A stretch of DNA of 64,000 bases, taken from Acidimicrobiia bacterium. Its GTDB lineage: Bacteria; Actinomycetota; Acidimicrobiia; Spongiisociales; UBA5794. Positions 60,684 through 64,000 of this stretch are shown in pieces. The notes beneath the pieces were generated by a model, which saw nothing but the letters and a program-made list of their open reading frames with translations, did no database searches and was not told the origin of the DNA. The DNA lies in assembly GCA_030065575.1 (NCBI GenBank), contig JASJDZ010000001.1, positions 124,001-188,000 on the forward strand. The letters are read 5' to 3'. How positions within the stretch are numbered: position 1 is the stretch's first letter; each line of letters begins with the position of its first letter. The position numbers and the translations under genes are program-made.

Positions 60684-62723
60684 CTAGTCGACGTGGGTCA
60701 GATGATGAAGGAAGAACGCATAGATGTCCGCAGCTTCTTCGATGAGCTTGGCGATGGGCTTACCCAGCCCATGTCCGGCCCGCCTGTCCACCCGCAGCAG
60801 AGCAGGACCGGATTGCCCGACACAGCCCTGCAACTCGGCGATGAACTTGTAAGAGTGCAGCGGTACGACCCTGTCATCGGTGTCGCCGGTTGTGATCAAC
60901 GTCGGCGGGTAGTCACCCGGGCGCACGTTGTGCAGGGGCGAATATGCGTGCAGGAAGGAGAACTGATCTGCACTCTCTTCGGCGTTGCCCCACTCGGCGG
61001 TCCAGTACCGACCGGCAGTGAAGCGGTGGTAGCGCAGCATGTCCGTAACCGGGACCATCCCCACCACCGCCCCATAGAGATCGGGCCGTTGCCAGAGGCA
61101 TGCCGTTACGAGGAGGCCACCGTTGGAACGGCCGTAGATCCCGAGGTTCGACGGAGAGGTGTATCCCTCGGCGATGAGATGCTCGGCAGCGGCAATGAAG
61201 TCATCAAAAACGTTCTGCTTCTGCCCAAACATCCCCGCCTGATGCCACTCCTGACCAAACTCACCACCGCCCCGGAGGTTGGCTACGACGAAGATCCCGC
61301 CCGACTCCACAAACCCCAGCCGATCCGGTGCGTACATAGGGACCATGGATATGTCAAAGCCTCCATATCCGTAGAGGATCGTGGGTGTGGTCCCATTGGG
61401 GACGAGGTCGGCACGATGCGTCACGAACATGGGAATCCGTGTTCCGTCCTTGGACTCGGCCCAGATCTGCTTGGTGACGAATTCGGCCGGATCCAGGCCC
61501 GCGACCTCGGGCGAATGCTGCTCGAGTCGCCGGGCCGTGAAGTCGTAGCGGAGGATCACAGGTGGCTGGACGAACGATTCGAAGCCCAGGAAGAACTCGT
61601 CGTGCTCCGGTTTCCCGGCGAACTGAGTGACTGCTCCCAGGGTCGGCAGGTCGACCGACTCCAGCCGTCGGCCGGCGAGGCTCCACAACTCCACGATGTG
61701 GCTGGCATCGGACAGTGACGCCACGACCAGCGAGCCGGCGACGATCGAGGCGAATTCGATAGTGGCTTCCCCGTGTGGCACTACCTCACGCCATTCGTCG
61801 GGCTGATCGAGGTCGATCGCGACTATGCGGCCCCGTGGCGCCTCTCGGTCCGTGAGAACGTAAAGCACACCTGCGTCGTGACCGACGACCTCGTACTTGG
61901 CGTCGAAGTCGTCAAGGAGCCGCACGAAGTCGCCCTCCCCGACAGCGGCCCGGTAGTAGATGCGGTTCCTGGTATCGGTTCCCTGCCACACATGAAGGAT
62001 GAGCAGCTCACCGTCGTCGGTCAGGAACGGGTGAAACCCGTGATCGGGCTCCTCGGGACGGGCGAACACCAACTCGTCGGTGAACTGATCAGCACCGAGG
62101 CGATGGAAGTACACCCGCTGGTTGGTGCTGGGCGCAGCATCGGAGGATTCCCCCGGCTCCGGGAACCTGGCGTAGTAGAAGCCATCCTCGTCGGGGCTCC
62201 ACGCCAGAGTCGTGAACTTGATATGGCGAATCTCGTCCGGGTACTGCTCACCGGTTTCGGTGTTGAGGACATGGGCTACCTGCCAGTCGCTGCCCGCTTC
62301 GGCGAGGGAGTAGGCAAGCGTGCTGCCGTCCTTGGTCAGGGACACCGTCATCAAAGCGACCGTGCCGTCTACGGACAGCGTGTTGGGGTCGAGCACGGCA
62401 ATCGGATCACCCCCGGCAACGTGTTCCTTGTACAAGACGGGCTGGGCCTGGAGCCCGTCGTTGTGGGTGTAGAAGTACCAGTCTCCGCGCCGCATCGGAG
62501 CCGAACGCCGGGGGAAGTTCCACAGTTGACGAAAACGCTCCCGAATGGTGTCCCGGATCTCGATGGTATCGAGGTGGGCAGCTGTGACCTCGTTCTGCTG
62601 GTCGACCCAGGCAAGCACATCGGGTGATTGCATCTCCTCGAGCCATCGGTACGGGTCGGCGACCGCCGTCCCGTGGTAGTCCTCAACCAAGTCGGTGCGC
62701 GGCGTCACCGGATACTCGACCAT
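60684..62723 (-). CDS. Prolyl oligopeptidase (S9 family)
   Basis: 679 aa from the ATG at 62723 with GAGGAAG upstream. N-terminal beta-propeller (DPYRWLEEMQSPDVLAWVDQQN start, DGTVALMTVSLTKDGS) and C-terminal peptidase with catalytic Ser in GIYGRSNGGLLVTAC, Asp in TGDTDDRVVPLHSYKF and His in RRAGHGLGKP. It cleaves short peptides after proline in the cytoplasm. No signal peptide. The in-frame extension to 62768 lacks family similarity. Confidence 0.95.
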   Translation of the reverse strand: MVEYPVTPRTDLVEDYHGTAVADPYRWLEEMQSPDVLAWVDQQNEVTAAHLDTIEIRDTIRERFRQLWNFPRRSAPMRRGDWYFYTHNDGLQAQPVLYKEHVAGGDPIAVLDPNTLSVDGTVALMTVSLTKDGSTLAYSLAEAGSDWQVAHVLNTETGEQYPDEIRHIKFTTLAWSPDEDGFYYARFPEPGESSDAAPSTNQRVYFHRLGADQFTDELVFARPEEPDHGFHPFLTDDGELLILHVWQGTDTRNRIYYRAAVGEGDFVRLLDDFDAKYEVVGHDAGVLYVLTDREAPRGRIVAIDLDQPDEWREVVPHGEATIEFASIVAGSLVVASLSDASHIVELWSLAGRRLESVDLPTLGAVTQFAGKPEHDEFFLGFESFVQPPVILRYDFTARRLEQHSPEVAGLDPAEFVTKQIWAESKDGTRIPMFVTHRADLVPNGTTPTILYGYGGFDISMVPMYAPDRLGFVESGGIFVVANLRGGGEFGQEWHQAGMFGQKQNVFDDFIAAAEHLIAEGYTSPSNLGIYGRSNGGLLVTACLWQRPDLYGAVVGMVPVTDMLRYHRFTAGRYWTAEWGNAEESADQFSFLHAYSPLHNVRPGDYPPTLITTGDTDDRVVPLHSYKFIAELQGCVGQSGPALLRVDRRAGHGLGKPIAKLIEEAADIYAFFLHHLTHVD

Positions 62724-62834
62724 CAGCCACTTCCTCTCATTGCGCAAGCCTCGACTAGCTGATCGCAAGATCCGGAAAGCCGAGAGTGGAGTTTCGCCGT
62801 ACGGTCATCGTAATGCCAACCAAGGAGCGCATTC

Positions 62835-63320
62835 GTGGCCAAGACATACACCCTGCAACCGATCGGTGAGGTCCAGATAGATGATCAAGGTTTCGCTATC
62901 ACCGTCGACGATCGATTCCGTGCCGGGCTCAACGAGCTGAACGGCTTCAGTCATCTGAACATTCTGTTCTGGTGTCACTACCTCGACCAGCCGGAGTACC
63001 GCGAGTTGGTGATCAGCGACCGCCCCTACAAGAAGGGCCCCGATCACGTAGGGGTCTTTGCGACACGGTCGCCGGCGCGACCCAACCCGATCGCCCTGAC
63101 CGCGGTGCCGGTACTCGACCTCGACCCCGCAGCCGGGATCGTTCGCATTGCGTACATCGACGCCGAACCGGGCAGCCCGGTTCTCGATATCAAGCCGTAC
63201 CTCCCGGCGGTGGACCGCATCCGCGAAGTATCAACGCCACAGTGGTGCGCCGAGTGGCCTCAGTGGTACGAGGATTCGGCCACGTTCGATTGGGGGGCGG
63301 TCTTCCACAACGCCCGATAG
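62835..63320 (+). CDS. trmO: tRNA m6t6A37 methyltransferase TrmO
   Basis: 161 aa from a GTG. Family block LNGFSHLNILFWCHYLDQ, GVFATRSPARPNPIALTAVPVLDLD (the signature VFATRSPxRPNPI) and DAEPGSPVLDIKPYLPAVDRI. TrmO (YaeB/TsaA) methylates N6-threonylcarbamoyladenosine in tRNA-Thr, but some relatives modify other substrates. Divergent from the oligopeptidase. Confidence 0.9.
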   Translation: MAKTYTLQPIGEVQIDDQGFAITVDDRFRAGLNELNGFSHLNILFWCHYLDQPEYRELVISDRPYKKGPDHVGVFATRSPARPNPIALTAVPVLDLDPAAGIVRIAYIDAEPGSPVLDIKPYLPAVDRIREVSTPQWCAEWPQWYEDSATFDWGAVFHNAR

Positions 63321-63324
63321 GGCC

Positions 63325-64000
63325 TCAGTAACGCCGGAGCGGACGCACCGGTAGGTAGATATCGACGACCTCCGCTAACACGGAGGTCGTCGTTGCGCCT
63401 ACCGGATACCGCTCGAACGGCAACCGGTCGGCCGGCTCGTATCCACTATCCGGCAGCCAGCCGCCGGCCAGGGCAAACCATGCCTTTCCGTAGTCCTGAG
63501 GACCAAGCTCAAATCTGGCGACGGCACAAAGGCCGCCGTCGAGGCTCATCGAGCCAACGTCTCCGGTTGCCTCTGTCCCCGGAGGCACATCGATACAGGC
63601 GCTCACGCGCAGCTTGTCGTCTTCGGTGATCGACGGGTTGTCGTGATAGATGGCGAGTACCCAGGATTCCTCGTTGATCAGTTGGCGGGGACCGGCCCAG
63701 CTCATCAGCCGGGCGAAGATATCGGCGAAGACATCGACCGCCCCCTGGTACGCACCGGTGTGGCGGACATAGGCCACCTCGAGGTCTGGAACGTTGATCA
63801 CATCAACCACCGTTGGAGCCAGATCACCGCAGGCGATCTCCCAAACCAGGCGATTCCCGTCCGAGCTGAGCGACGTTCGGGTGATTCCGTACCCTTCCCG
63901 GACCTCGCCGATGTTGTCGAGCAACTCACGAACCGGTGCCTGTTCCCACCGCTGGAAACCCCCATTGCGCCACTCGCTGGCCGTCATGCCGAACATGTCG
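63325..64000 (-). CDS. AraC-family regulator with GyrI-like domain, 5' end outside window
   Basis: At least 225 aa visible, open at the window edge. It begins with the end of an AraC-type HTH (MFGMTASEWRNGGFQRW), then a GyrI-like effector domain with VDVINVPDLEVAYVRHTGAYQGAVDVFADIF and YGKAWFALAGGWLPDSGYEPADRLPFERY. AraC-GyrI proteins sense small aromatic or drug-like molecules. Its 3' end abuts trmO (4-bp gap). Confidence 0.9.
   Translation of the reverse strand, partial: DMFGMTASEWRNGGFQRWEQAPVRELLDNIGEVREGYGITRTSLSSDGNRLVWEIACGDLAPTVVDVINVPDLEVAYVRHTGAYQGAVDVFADIFARLMSWAGPRQLINEESWVLAIYHDNPSITEDDKLRVSACIDVPPGTEATGDVGSMSLDGGLCAVARFELGPQDYGKAWFALAGGWLPDSGYEPADRLPFERYPVGATTTSVLAEVVDIYLPVRPLRRY
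63363..63392. terminator. 12-bp perfect hairpin inside the AraC gene, probable trmO terminator
   Basis: CGACGACCTCCG (63363-63374) pairs fully with CGGAGGTCGTCG (63381-63392), loop CTAACA. It lies 43 bp beyond the trmO stop but inside the convergent coding region (encoding TTTSVLAEVVD). No T-run. Confidence 0.55.

Overview
The window is 64 kb of high-GC (roughly 62-65%) DNA that is densely packed with genes and looks like the chromosome of a free-living actinobacterium. Start codons are ATG or GTG, many neighbouring genes overlap by 4 bp, and the tRNA gene encodes its own CCA. The content (LppX/LprG-type lipoprotein, RskA-type anti-sigma factor, acyl-CoA carboxylase epsilon-like protein next to methylmalonyl-CoA epimerase, DUF3152 protein) fits Actinomycetota. 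A deep-branching or uncultured line such as Acidimicrobiia is my inference, not proven. There is no phage, insertion sequence, CRISPR array or rRNA operon.

Layout. 1-4.7 kb: partial NfeD-like membrane protein, a receiver-domain protein, a CorC/HlyC transporter-like protein, tRNA-Pro(CGG), a lipase-like hydrolase and an SRPBCC protein. 4.7-12.3 kb: a polysaccharide-flippase-like protein, the lysC-asd operon, a lipoprotein cyclophilin with a 55-aa satellite protein, a PHP phosphatase, a sensor kinase, and methylmalonyl-CoA epimerase plus an epsilon-like subunit. 12.3-21.9 kb: HrpA helicase, thiolase, GlpX, a trypsin-like lipoprotein, an aldo/keto reductase and an MFS carrier. 21.9-26.7 kb: an ArsR remnant fused by overlap to ACR3, DUF4386, and a TetR/oxidoreductase divergent pair with two identical operators. 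26.8-29.7 kb: a methyltransferase cassette that looks like an undescribed restriction-modification or defence island. 29.7-34 kb: a QTMAN-like tRNA-queuosine mannosyltransferase, then dnaX-ybaB-recR. 34-41 kb: a DUF3152 metalloprotease-like protein, a nucleotidase, a phosphonate-type ABC transporter (phnD-phnC-phnE) and dGTPase. 41-45.6 kb: MerR/GyrI pair, dodecin and a PspC/LiaF-like membrane cluster. 45.6-48.9 kb: a LprG/P55-like lipoprotein-MFS pair.

The strongest system is at 48.9-56.2 kb. A CarH/LitR-type B12-binding regulator is divergent from an ECF sigma factor and RskA-like anti-sigma factor, an SDR, an SRPBCC protein, an FAD amine-oxidase-like protein, DUF1365 and a cyclopropane-fatty-acid-synthase-like methyltransferase. 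By analogy with LitR/LitS in Streptomyces and RpoE/ChrR in Rhodobacter, this should be a light- or singlet-oxygen-induced membrane-lipid programme. It is followed by a large Ig-repeat surface protein with a cold-shock-like tail, co-transcribed with a histidine kinase that has lost its phospho-acceptor histidine. The window closes with a prolyl oligopeptidase, TrmO and a partial AraC/GyrI regulator.

The intergenic DNA carries a dispersed 50-bp palindrome always arranged with 70-bp periodicity (three loci), a second palindrome pair 71 bp apart, and a 109-bp tandem repeat between dnaX and ybaB. Much of the regulatory signal visible here (TetR, MerR, CarH and dnaX-side palindromes) is unusually clear.
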